DNA of 64,000 nucleotides from Serinibacter arcticus (GTDB taxonomy: Bacteria > Actinomycetota > Actinomycetes > Actinomycetales > Beutenbergiaceae). This document shows positions 1 through 7,965 of the stretch, piece by piece; position 1 is the stretch's first letter; each line of letters opens with the position of its first letter. Below the pieces are notes generated by a model. The model ran no database searches and was not told where the DNA came from. It saw only the letters and a list, made by a program, of their open reading frames with translations. Position numbers and translations under genes: made by a program. The DNA lies in contig NZ_RHPJ01000005.1 of assembly GCF_004786095.1 (NCBI RefSeq), positions 62,001-126,000 of the forward strand, read 5' to 3'.

Positions 1-1
1 T

Positions 2-88
2 CTCCGCGACGGTGGTCGTGTGACGGAGGAGGAGCTCGTCGAGGAGTACCGGAGCCGTCACGGCCGGAGCCCGCACGTCCGCGACTGA
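2..88 (+). CDS. 3' end of an unidentified gene
   Basis: An open frame enters from the left edge and ends at a TGA at 86-88. It encodes about 28 hydrophilic, charged residues ending in SRHGRSPHVRD. This is too little to identify the protein. The gene converges on the DUF2809 gene, with about 12 bases between their stops. It could instead be chance open frame, because high-GC DNA rarely carries stops. Confidence 0.4.
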   Translation, partial: LRDGGRVTEEELVEEYRSRHGRSPHVRD

Positions 89-100
89 GCAGCAGCGCCG

Positions 101-526
101 TCAGCGGGCTCGGCGCGGGCCCGCGAGGACGGCGTCGGTCGTCGCCATCAGGGCGACCCCGGCCGCCCCGACCACGAGGTCGCTCACCACGAAGGTCGAC
201 CCCAGCACGAGGCGGGCCGGGCCGAACGCGTCGCTGATCGCTGCCGGGACGCCGGTGAGCTGGAACAGCTCCAGGCCGAGGACGACGGCGAGCGCCACCA
301 GGGCGAGTCGCCCCACCGATGCGGCCGGTCCGACGATCGCGGCGACGACGTAGACGAGCGCCGCGTAGAGCAGCCCTCCCGCGACGTCGCCCGCCGCGCC
401 CGGAAGGACGAACCGGCCGAGGAGGCCGAGGCCGACGATCAGGACGGCGATCAGGACGAGGCCGACGCGCGAGCGGCGTCCGGGGACGACCGGGGCGCGG
501 ACGCTGCGGATCGGCGGATCGGTCAT
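101..526 (-). CDS. DUF2809 family small membrane protein
   Basis: A 141-residue integral membrane protein. After a short basic N-terminus (PVVPGRRSRVG) it has about four hydrophobic segments. The order of its signatures matches the DUF2809 family: GDVAGGLLYAALVY, then RLALVALAVVLGLELFQLTG, then GPARLVLGSTFVVSDLVV near the C-terminus. The family has no established biochemical role. I chose the ATG at 526 because the extension upstream (Cys- and Arg-rich) does not look like this family. It is transcribed away from the serine hydrolase at 794, and the 267 bp between them hold only the two upstream regions. Confidence 0.75.
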   Translation of the reverse strand: MTDPPIRSVRAPVVPGRRSRVGLVLIAVLIVGLGLLGRFVLPGAAGDVAGGLLYAALVYVVAAIVGPAASVGRLALVALAVVLGLELFQLTGVPAAISDAFGPARLVLGSTFVVSDLVVGAAGVALMATTDAVLAGPRRAR

Positions 527-793
527 GGGACATAGCCCACCACATCGTCGAGGGTGCCGGCTCGCTGAGGGAGGACGACAGACATGAAAGGTCGGCTCTC
601 TGCGGCCGAACACGTCGAGCAGACGGCTGACCTGCCTGAACGCTCGGTGGCCGCGGTCGTACGGCCACCTCCTCCTCCCTGGGCGAGCGCTCGCTCGAGA
701 TCTGGCGCTTGCCGACCGCGGCGGTCACCCCTGCCGCGGCCCATTCCACTATTGAGGTAGCGCTACGCGCGGGATCGGGCGAGGATCGAGCGC

Positions 794-1825
794 ATGAGCG
801 CCACCGATGCCGCGACCACCGACCCCGCCGACCTCCCGGCTCTCCCCGCCGACCTGCGCGACGCCGTCCGCGACGCCGAGGCCGAGCCGAGCGCCGGCGT
901 CGTCCGCATCGACGAGGGCGGCCGCACGCTCCTGACCCACGCGTGGGGCCTGGCCGACCGCCGCCACGGGATCGCGATGACGCCGGGACACCGCGTCGCC
1001 GTCGCGAGCGGCGCGAAGGGTTTCACCGCCCTCGCCGTGATGAGCCTCGTGGCCGACGGCACCCTCACCCTCGCGACCACGGCGCGCTCGATCCTGCGAG
1101 ACGACCTGCCCCTCGTCCCCGACGACGTCTCGATCGAGCACCTCCTCGCGCACCGCTCGGGCATCGGCGACCACCTCGACGACGATGCGGACACCGCCGA
1201 GTACCTGCTGCCCGGCGCGATGAGCGGCTACGTCGACCCCGAGGACTACCTCGCCGTGCTCGGCGGGCACGAGCAGACCTTCGCGCCGGGCACGGACTTC
1301 GCGTACTGCAACGGCGGGTACGTCGTGCTCGCGATCCTGGCGCAGCGCGCCTGCGGCACACCGTTCCACGACCTCGTGCGCGAGCGGGTCCTCGCACCGG
1401 CCGGACTGGTCAGCACTGCCTATCTGCGCAGCGACGCGCTGCCGGGGGACGCCGCCGTCGGCTACGTCCAGGTCGACGGCGCGTGGCGCACCAACGTCCA
1501 CCACCTCCCGGTCGTCGGGGGCGGCGACGGTGGCATCTGGACGACGGCGGCCGACCTCGTGACCTTCTGGGACGCGCTGCTGGCGGGCCGCATCGTGCCG
1601 CGCGCGCTGGTCGACGAGATGCTGCGCGAGCGCACGCCCGAGACCGAGGACGAGCTGGCCTACGGGCTCGGGTTCTGGCTGCCGGAGCCGGGAGTGGTGC
1701 AGCTCGTCGGGCAGGACGCCGGCGCCTCGTTCTCCTCGCGCCACACGATCGCGACGGCGCGCACCGCCTCCGTCCTGGCCACGACGGCGGACGCCGCCTG
1801 GGACGTCGAGAGCGCCATCCGCTGA
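794..1825 (+). CDS. Serine hydrolase of the beta-lactamase/penicillin-binding protein fold
   Basis: A 343-residue protein of the class C beta-lactamase-like family (Pfam Beta-lactamase), which also includes esterases and D-aminopeptidases. The catalytic SxxK motif is SGAK (about residue 75) inside VAVASGAKGFTALAV. The second active-site Tyr motif is YCNGGY near residue 175, a YxN box. No signal peptide or membrane segment is seen, so it is probably cytoplasmic, and an antibiotic-resistance role is not implied. A GAGG ribosome site lies about 9 bases before the ATG. Substrate cannot be told from the sequence. Confidence 0.85.
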   Translation: MSATDAATTDPADLPALPADLRDAVRDAEAEPSAGVVRIDEGGRTLLTHAWGLADRRHGIAMTPGHRVAVASGAKGFTALAVMSLVADGTLTLATTARSILRDDLPLVPDDVSIEHLLAHRSGIGDHLDDDADTAEYLLPGAMSGYVDPEDYLAVLGGHEQTFAPGTDFAYCNGGYVVLAILAQRACGTPFHDLVRERVLAPAGLVSTAYLRSDALPGDAAVGYVQVDGAWRTNVHHLPVVGGGDGGIWTTAADLVTFWDALLAGRIVPRALVDEMLRERTPETEDELAYGLGFWLPEPGVVQLVGQDAGASFSSRHTIATARTASVLATTADAAWDVESAIR

Positions 1826-1929
1826 CGCGGCCGCCCGGGCGCGCCTGCCGCTCACAGCGGCGAGCGCCGACCGCCCCGCCGCGGCGTAGGGTCGAGCGGA
1901 GTCGGGGAGCGCGAGCGAGGGAGCGGGCC

Positions 1930-4272
1930 ATGGTCAAGGAGCTGCACGACCACCGGGATCACGACGGCGACCGCCGGGTCCCGCAGACCGACGAGAGCGC
2001 GCTGCACATCGCCACCCCGAGCCGCCGAGCGGCCGGCGTGCCCGGCGTCACGCACGCGCTCGACCACACCCTCACCGAGCTCGGTCCCGTCCGCACGGCC
2101 CGCACGCTCGCGCGCCTCAACCAGAACCACGGCTTCGACTGCCCCGGATGCGCGTGGCCCGACCCCGAGCACCGCAGCCCCGCGGAGTTCTGCGAGAACG
2201 GCGCGAAGGCCGTCGCGGAGGAGGCGACCCGCGCCGTCGCCGGACCCGCCTTCTTCGCCGAGCACAGCGTCGAGGAGCTGCGCGCCTGGGACGACCACTC
2301 GCTCGGCAAGCAGGGCCGCCTGACGCACCCGATGCTGCTCGACACCGGAGCCACCCACTACCGGCCCGTCTCGTGGGACGAGGCGCTCGACGTCGTCGCC
2401 TCCGAGCTCCTGGCGCTCCGCACGCCCGACGAGGCGATCTTCTACACCTCGGGCCGCACCTCGAACGAGGCGGCGTTCGCCTACCAGCTGCTCGTGCGCG
2501 GCTTCGGCACGAACAACCTCCCCGACTGCTCCAACATGTGCCACGAGTCCTCGGGCTCGGCGCTGACCGAGACGATCGGGATCGGCAAGGGCAGCGTGAG
2601 CCTGGCCGACGTCGCTGCCGCCGACGTGATCGTCGTCGCCGGGCAGAATCCCGGCACGAACCACCCGCGCATGCTCTCGACGCTCGAGAAGGCCGCCCGG
2701 CGCGGCGCGCGGATCATCGCCGTCAACCCGCTGCGCGAGGTCGGCCTCGAGAAGTTCGCCAACCCGCAGGAGCCGCTGTCCATCGCGCGCGGCGGCACGA
2801 CGCTGGCCACCGACCACCTCCAGATCCGCCTCGGCGGCGACCAGGCGCTGTTCCAGGCGTGGGGTCGGGTGCTGCTCGAGGCCGAGGAGGCGGCGCCGGG
2901 CACGGTCTTCGACCACGAGTTCCTCCGGTCCTCCACGCACGGCCTCGAGCCCTACCTGGAGCACCTGCGCGCGCTGAACTGGGCCGAGGTCGAGACCGCG
3001 ACCGGCCTCACGCAGGCCGAGATCCGCACGACGGCGGAGGCCCTGCTCGGCTCGCGGCGCACCGTCGTGTGCTGGGCGATGGGGCTCACGCAGCACCCGC
3101 ACTCGGTGGCGATGCTGCGCGACGTCGTCAACGTCCTGCTGCTGCAGGGCAACATCGGGCGGCCCGGCGCGGGCGTGTGCCCGGTGCGCGGCCACTCCAA
3201 CGTGCAGGGCGACCGCACGATGGGCATCTTCGAGCGCATGCCGGAGGCCTTCCACGACGCGATCGACGCCGAGTTCGACTTCGCCTCGCCCCGCGAGCAC
3301 GGGCTCGACACCGTCGGGGCGATCGGGGCGATGCGCGACGGCGCGGCCCAGGTCTTCGTCGGCATGGGCGGCAACTTCGCCAAGGCCTCGCCCGACACCG
3401 CCGTGACCGAGGCCGCCCTGCAGCGGATGCGGCTGACGGTGCACGTCTCGACGAAGCCGAACCGCTCGCACGTCACCACCGGCCGGCGCGCGCTGATCCT
3501 CCCGACGCTCGGGCGCACCGAGACGGACGCGCAGGCGAGCGGGCCGCAGCGCGTCAGCGTCGAGGACTCGATGAGCATGGTGCACGCCTCGCGCGGCCGG
3601 CTCGACCCCGCGAGCGAGCACCTGCGCAGCGAGGTCTGGATCCTCACGCGGCTGGCCGAGAAGGTCCTGGCCGGCCGCCCCGGGGCGCCCGTCGTGGACT
3701 GGGCCGCATGGCGCGCGGACTACCGCCTCATCCGCTCGGCGATCTCTCGCGTGGTCCCCGGTTTCGCGGACTACGAGGCACGGCTCGACCTGCCGGGCGG
3801 GTTCGTCCTGCCCCACCCGCCGCGGGACGAGCGACGGTTCGCGACGCCGTCGGGCCGCGCCGAGATCACCGTCAACGAGCTGGTCTACCCGCGAGTGAAG
3901 CCGGGGCGGCTGCTGCTCCAGACCCTGCGCAGCCACGACCAGTTCAACACCACGATCTACGGGCTCGACGACCGCTACCGCGGGATCCACGGCGGTCGCC
4001 GGGTGGTGTTCGTGCACCCCGACGACATCGCCTCCCTCGGGCTCGCCGACGGCCAGGTGGTGGACCTGGTCTCGGAGTGGACCGACGGCGTCGAGCGGCG
4101 CGCCGAGGCGTTCCGGGTGGTCGCCTACGACACCCCGCGCGGGTGCGCCGCGGCCTACTACCCGGAGACGAACGTGCTCGTACCGCTGGACTCGTTCGCG
4201 AAGGGCAGCCGGACGCCGACGTCGAAGTCGGTCGAGGTACGGCTCGAGGTGCGCGCCGCCGTCACGGCGTGA
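1930..4272 (+). CDS. FdhF/YdeP family molybdopterin oxidoreductase
   Basis: A 780-residue protein of the molybdopterin oxidoreductase superfamily, FdhF/YdeP (formate dehydrogenase alpha-like) branch. The N-terminal NHGFDCPGCAWPDP block and the stretch FYTSGRTSNEAAFAYQ followed by NNLPDCSNMCHESSG are characteristic. The centre carries the cofactor-binding segment GQNPGTNHPRML, and the C-terminal third is the molydopterin-dinucleotide-binding domain (QTLRSHDQFNTTIYG). The length is normal for the family. A GAGGGAG ribosome site sits 6 bases before the ATG, which fixes the start. No iron-sulfur partner, FdhD sulfurtransferase or other subunit is nearby, so the electron acceptor and true substrate are unknown. 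YdeP relatives have been linked to acid resistance rather than formate oxidation. Confidence 0.88.
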   Translation: MVKELHDHRDHDGDRRVPQTDESALHIATPSRRAAGVPGVTHALDHTLTELGPVRTARTLARLNQNHGFDCPGCAWPDPEHRSPAEFCENGAKAVAEEATRAVAGPAFFAEHSVEELRAWDDHSLGKQGRLTHPMLLDTGATHYRPVSWDEALDVVASELLALRTPDEAIFYTSGRTSNEAAFAYQLLVRGFGTNNLPDCSNMCHESSGSALTETIGIGKGSVSLADVAAADVIVVAGQNPGTNHPRMLSTLEKAARRGARIIAVNPLREVGLEKFANPQEPLSIARGGTTLATDHLQIRLGGDQALFQAWGRVLLEAEEAAPGTVFDHEFLRSSTHGLEPYLEHLRALNWAEVETATGLTQAEIRTTAEALLGSRRTVVCWAMGLTQHPHSVAMLRDVVNVLLLQGNIGRPGAGVCPVRGHSNVQGDRTMGIFERMPEAFHDAIDAEFDFASPREHGLDTVGAIGAMRDGAAQVFVGMGGNFAKASPDTAVTEAALQRMRLTVHVSTKPNRSHVTTGRRALILPTLGRTETDAQASGPQRVSVEDSMSMVHASRGRLDPASEHLRSEVWILTRLAEKVLAGRPGAPVVDWAAWRADYRLIRSAISRVVPGFADYEARLDLPGGFVLPHPPRDERRFATPSGRAEITVNELVYPRVKPGRLLLQTLRSHDQFNTTIYGLDDRYRGIHGGRRVVFVHPDDIASLGLADGQVVDLVSEWTDGVERRAEAFRVVAYDTPRGCAAAYYPETNVLVPLDSFAKGSRTPTSKSVEVRLEVRAAVTA

Positions 4273-4288
4273 GGCGACGGCGGCAGCC

Positions 4289-4429
4289 CGTCCCTCGAGG
4301 CGGTGTGGCCGTGCCTTCGGGCGGTGCGGCGTCCGCCGGCTCGGCGTGTCGGGGGCGGACACGCCGTCGGGCCTGAACGATCGGCCGGTCGGACCGCCCG
4401 AAGGGACGGCGGCACCGCTCGAAGGGACG
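4289..4429. repeat. Nested inverted repeats between convergent genes, likely bidirectional terminator
   Basis: Between the convergent stops of the oxidoreductase and carotenoid genes, CCTTCGGGCGGT (4314-4325) is matched perfectly by ACCGCCCGAAGG (4393-4404). The pairing extends outward, with a few mismatches, to about 4289 and 4429. Inside lies a second hairpin, CGGCGTGTC (4342-4350) with GACACGCCG (4358-4366). Variants of CCTTCGGGCGGT/CCTTCGAGCGGT occur four times (both orientations). It probably ends transcription from both sides. No T-run is present, as is usual in such GC-rich genomes. Confidence 0.6.
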
Positions 4430-4450
4430 CACCCCCGGCGGGCCGACCGA

Positions 4451-5992
4451 TCAGGCGGGCCCGATCAGCCCCGCCGTGATCTCCGCCGACAGCGTCACCA
4501 GCGGCAGACCGCCGCCCGGGTGCGCCGAGCCGCCGACCAGGTACAGACCGGCCAGCGGGCCGCGGTTGGCCGGGCGCAGGAACGCCGACGTCGAGCCGTT
4601 CGACGACGTGCCGTAGATGGCACCGCCGGGCGCGAGCGTCGAGCGCTCGAGGTCGGCGGGCGACCGCGTCTCGACCCAGCGCACGTACGGCCGCACGTCC
4701 AGGCCGCGCTCGGCCATGACCTCCAGGATCCGCCGCCCGTACGCCTCCGCGAGACCGGGGCGGTCCCAGTCGGCGCCGTGCTCGGGGTCGTGCCGCGGCG
4801 CGTTCACCAGCACGAACCACGCACCCTCGCCGCGCGCCAGACCCGCCTCACCGCCCGGCACGATCGACGCGTCCTGCGGCGCCGTGACGTAGACCGTGGG
4901 GTCGTCCACGGGCCGCGGGCCGCCGCCCCCGTGCCAGCGCGCGTACCGCCCGACGCCGAACACCGCGTCGAACTCGTCGTCGTAGTCGCGCGGGAACAGC
5001 ACGCGGTGGTGCGCCGCCCGCTCGCGGAGCTCCGCCGGCAGCCCCTCCAGCGCGAGCAGCAGCACGAATCCGGCGAGCGACGGCGTCGCCCGCCGCAGCG
5101 CACGGAGCCGCCGCCGCGCGGCCGGACCCTGCACCAGCTCGCCGTAGACCTGGCTCGCGTCCGCGTTGGCGACGACGACGTCCGCCGCCAGCCGCTCGCC
5201 GCCCGCCGTCACGACACCGGTGACGCGACCGCCGTCGTGCTCGATCGAGGCGACCCGCACCCCGGTGCGGATCTCGGCCCCGAGCGAGCGCGCGCGATCG
5301 GCGATCGCCGCGCCGAGCGCGCGCAGCCCGCCCGGCACGTACCAGGAGCCGAACGCCTGCTCGGCGTAGGGCACGGTCGCCAGGGCCGACGGCGCCCGCC
5401 GCGGATCGCTGCCCGTGTAGGTCGCGTAGCGGTCGAGCATCGCGCGCAGCCGCGGGTCGGTCAGGCGCCGCGCGCCGAACTGCCGCAGACTCAGCCACGG
5501 CGCGATGGTCGTGAGGTTGGCCGTGTCGGACGACATCGCGGCGAGCGTCCCGCGCCCGATCGGCGAGCGCAGGAACGGCTGCTCGGCGACGTCCCAGATG
5601 GCGGCAGCGTCGTCGAGGAACGCCTTCCACTGCGTTCCCGTCCCCGAGCCCAGCGCGGCGTCGAGCGCGGCGGGGATCTCCTCGATGCGGCCGGGGAGGT
5701 CGACGCCGGTGCCGTCGGGGAACGTGTAGCGGCACGCGACGTCGAGCTGCTCGAGGTCCACCGCGTCGGCCAGCGGCGCCCCGGTCGCGTCGAACAGGTC
5801 GGCGAACACCTGCGGCATCGTCACGAGCGAGGGGCCCGTGTCGAAGACGTAGCCGTCGCGCTCGTAGGTGCCGAGCTTGCCGCCGATGCGCATCGCGGCC
5901 TCCAGGACGGTCACCTCGTGACCGAGCGCGGCCAGCCGCGCGGCGCTCGCGAGCCCGCCGACCCCGGCACCGACCACGACGACGCGGCTCAC
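4451..5992 (-). CDS. Second CrtI-like carotenoid desaturase/oxidase (CrtD- or CrtO-like)
   Basis: A 513-residue FAD-dependent enzyme of the phytoene desaturase family. The N-terminal dinucleotide-binding motif is VVVGAGVGGLASAARLAALG, followed by GTYERDGYVFDTGPSL. The C-terminal FAD signature is VGGSAHPGGGLPLVTLS. It is the last gene of the carotenoid operon and starts at a GTG (5992) that overlaps the TGA of the glycosyltransferase as GTGA, so its translation is coupled. Family members of this kind act after lycopene formation, as 3,4-desaturases (CrtD) or ketolases/oxidases (CrtO, CrtP). The operon already contains a canonical CrtI. With a CruF-like hydratase present, a CrtD-type 3,4-desaturation is the simplest guess, but the exact reaction is not readable from the sequence. 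Confidence 0.82.
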   Translation of the reverse strand: MSRVVVVGAGVGGLASAARLAALGHEVTVLEAAMRIGGKLGTYERDGYVFDTGPSLVTMPQVFADLFDATGAPLADAVDLEQLDVACRYTFPDGTGVDLPGRIEEIPAALDAALGSGTGTQWKAFLDDAAAIWDVAEQPFLRSPIGRGTLAAMSSDTANLTTIAPWLSLRQFGARRLTDPRLRAMLDRYATYTGSDPRRAPSALATVPYAEQAFGSWYVPGGLRALGAAIADRARSLGAEIRTGVRVASIEHDGGRVTGVVTAGGERLAADVVVANADASQVYGELVQGPAARRRLRALRRATPSLAGFVLLLALEGLPAELRERAAHHRVLFPRDYDDEFDAVFGVGRYARWHGGGGPRPVDDPTVYVTAPQDASIVPGGEAGLARGEGAWFVLVNAPRHDPEHGADWDRPGLAEAYGRRILEVMAERGLDVRPYVRWVETRSPADLERSTLAPGGAIYGTSSNGSTSAFLRPANRGPLAGLYLVGGSAHPGGGLPLVTLSAEITAGLIGPA

Positions 5993-7230
5993 GGCCGCCA
6001 CCCCCGTCGGGCCGCCGGATAGGTCCGGCCGCGCCACGTGAGCCGCCCGCTGATCGCCTTGGCGTACGCGGGCAGGACGGCCAGCGGGCTGATCGGCCCG
6101 AGCAGCGTCTCGGCCAGCTCGACCGGCCGCGTGCGCCCGACCAGGAGGTTCACCGCCGCGCGATCGAGCAGCCCGAGCGCGCGCACGAGGCGCACCAGCG
6201 GGGTCGCGGGCAGCAGCCACGGCAGGGTGTACGTCATCAGGAACCACGCGGCCGCGCCGACCATCACGAGCCGGGACTCGCGGTGCAGGCCGGGCATGCT
6301 CTTGGCCATCCCCTCCACGGCCGCGGCGTAGGAGTCGTACATCCGCACCTCGATCGCCGCCCCTCCGAGCACGACGTCGAACCTCGCGCCCGCGTCACGG
6401 GCGCGCCGGGCGAGGCGCACGTCCTCGACCAGCTCGCCGCGCACCGCCGCGTGCCCTCCGGCGAGCTCGTAGGCCGCGCGGCGGAAGGCCATGACCTGGC
6501 CGTTGGCGGCGAGCGCACCCCGGCGTCGCGACCGGATGACCGGGACGGGGGCGTGACCGACGAACGCCGCGTCCACGAGCGGCACCATCAGACGCTCGCC
6601 GAACGATCCCACGCGGTGCCGCGGGAAGACGGTCAGCAGGTCGGTCCGACCGCGGTCCATCTCCGCGACGAGCTCGTCCAGGGCGCCGGGGCGCCACGTC
6701 ACGTCGGCGTCCGTGAAGACGAGCAGGTGCTCGCGCTCGTCGGCGCCGCCGTCCTCACCGACTCCGTCGGCGTCGCTCGCCGTCACGGCGTCGGCCAGCT
6801 GCTGGCACGCCCAGGTCTTGCCGATCCAGCCGTCGGGCAGCGGTTCGCCCGTCAGCACGCGGGCGCCGAGCTCGCGGGCCACGCGCGCGGTCGCGTCGCT
6901 CGAGTGGTCGTCGAGCACGACGACCTCGTCCGCGCCCTGGGCCAGGAGCAGCGGCAGCGTCGAGGGGAGCGTGTGCTCCTCGTCGCGTGCGGGCACGAGC
7001 AGGCTGATGCGGTAGCGACGCGAGGGCGAGGTGCGGGCGACGTCGGCCGGGCCGCCGTCGCCCAGGCGGTGCAGACCGCCGGCGTTCGAGGCGAGGGTCA
7101 GGGCGCGGTAGGTGAGGTAGCCCAGCGCGATCGTGCCGACGACGCCGGAGGCCGCGCCCGCCGTCGTCGCCCGCTCGCCGGGGCGGGTGCCGAGCGCGAA
7201 GGACACGAGTCGGCGGGTGGTGGCGCTCAT
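5989..7230 (-). CDS. Family-2 glycosyltransferase, probable carotenoid glycosyltransferase (CruG/CrtQ-like)
   Basis: A 413-residue GT-A glycosyltransferase. A single N-terminal membrane segment (about residues 30-48, VVGTIALGYLTYRAL) precedes the catalytic domain, which begins RISLLVPARDEE. The nucleotide-sugar metal site is FTDADV, the acceptor region is NGQVMAFRR, and the catalytic base motif is EDVRLARRARDAG (ED..). Hydrophobic segments near the C-terminus resemble CrtQ/CruG-type membrane-bound enzymes. Two ATGs are adjacent (7233 and 7230). The GGAG box is better spaced for the second, which overlaps the acyltransferase stop as TGATG. Gene context says it attaches a sugar to a hydroxylated carotenoid. 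The sugar is unknown. Confidence 0.82.
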   Translation of the reverse strand: MSATTRRLVSFALGTRPGERATTAGAASGVVGTIALGYLTYRALTLASNAGGLHRLGDGGPADVARTSPSRRYRISLLVPARDEEHTLPSTLPLLLAQGADEVVVLDDHSSDATARVARELGARVLTGEPLPDGWIGKTWACQQLADAVTASDADGVGEDGGADEREHLLVFTDADVTWRPGALDELVAEMDRGRTDLLTVFPRHRVGSFGERLMVPLVDAAFVGHAPVPVIRSRRRGALAANGQVMAFRRAAYELAGGHAAVRGELVEDVRLARRARDAGARFDVVLGGAAIEVRMYDSYAAAVEGMAKSMPGLHRESRLVMVGAAAWFLMTYTLPWLLPATPLVRLVRALGLLDRAAVNLLVGRTRPVELAETLLGPISPLAVLPAYAKAISGRLTWRGRTYPAARRGWRP

Positions 7231-7958
7231 CATCGGCTCCGTCGGTCGAGGGGGGTGGGACGGCTCGGCTCGCCCGTCAGCCAGGCGAAGATCCTGACCT
7301 GCCAGCCGACGCTGTCGCGGCGGGGTGAGGTGCCGTGCTTCAGCACGCGGTATCCCGGCACCGGTCGCTCCGGGTGGGCGACGGCGACGTCCGCGTCGAG
7401 TGCGGCGACCTCCGTGCGCAGGCGTTCGGCCAGCAGCGCCGTCGTCGCGCGCCTGTCCTGGGCACCGGCGTCGATCGGGGTGCCGACGCGCACGAGCACC
7501 TCGGGCTGCGGGGCGCCGCGCACGACCACGCGCACGACGGCGGGGACCAGCGGCACGCGCGCGGTCCGTGCCACCCAGGCCGCGCCGGGGTGCAGCGGGG
7601 CGACGGTGCGGCCGGGCTGGATCTCGCCCTCGGGGAAGAGGACCGCCCAGCGCCCGGCCGCGGCCGCTCGCGCCAGCACGCGCGAGCCGTCGGTCCCGGT
7701 GGCGCCGGCGAGGCGGAGGAACGGGAACGCCGCGAGGCGCTCGGAGGTCATCATGACGGCCGAGCGCCGCCCGACCGCCCCGGCGAGCGCGCCCAGCACG
7801 TAACCGTCCCACCAGGACCCGTGGGTCGAGGCGATGACGGCGCCCCCGCGGGGCAGCTCGCCCGCCACGGCGATCGTGCCGAAGGTCGTGCGCAGGCTGC
7901 GACCGACGCTGCGCATCACGACGGCCCGCCCGAGCGGGGCGGGCACGAGACGGATCAT
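7230..7958 (-). CDS. PlsC-type acyltransferase, probable carotenoid glycoside acyltransferase
   Basis: A 242-residue 1-acyl-glycerol-3-phosphate acyltransferase-like protein. It has the catalytic HX4D box as HGSWWD (about residues 46-51) and the substrate-binding motif FPEGE (about 108-112). It is short, with no clear membrane span. The start lies 7 bases after the stop of the CruF-like gene and its stop overlaps the glycosyltransferase start, so it belongs to the carotenoid operon. By analogy with CrtO of staphyloxanthin synthesis and CruD of green sulfur bacteria, it may esterify the sugar of a carotenoid glycoside with a fatty acid. A general phospholipid role is possible but less likely in this position. 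Confidence 0.8.
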   Translation of the reverse strand: MIRLVPAPLGRAVVMRSVGRSLRTTFGTIAVAGELPRGGAVIASTHGSWWDGYVLGALAGAVGRRSAVMMTSERLAAFPFLRLAGATGTDGSRVLARAAAAGRWAVLFPEGEIQPGRTVAPLHPGAAWVARTARVPLVPAVVRVVVRGAPQPEVLVRVGTPIDAGAQDRRATTALLAERLRTEVAALDADVAVAHPERPVPGYRVLKHGTSPRRDSVGWQVRIFAWLTGEPSRPTPLDRRSR

Positions 7959-7965
7959 CGAGGGG

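Noticed and set aside
757-766. GTAGCGCTAC perfect palindrome before the serine hydrolase gene
   Set aside because: Only 10 bp in GC-rich DNA and no second copy or regulator. It may be chance, so it was not listed as an operator.
794-1825. Antibiotic-resistance beta-lactamase
   Set aside because: SxxK and YxN are shared by many esterases and peptidases of the same fold, and there is no signal peptide, so resistance is not supported.
1852-4362. Very long open frame (836 codons) on the minus strand opposite the molybdopterin oxidoreductase
   Set aside because: Composition is Arg/Ala/Val-rich shadow of the recognised protein on the other strand, and no family motif is present.
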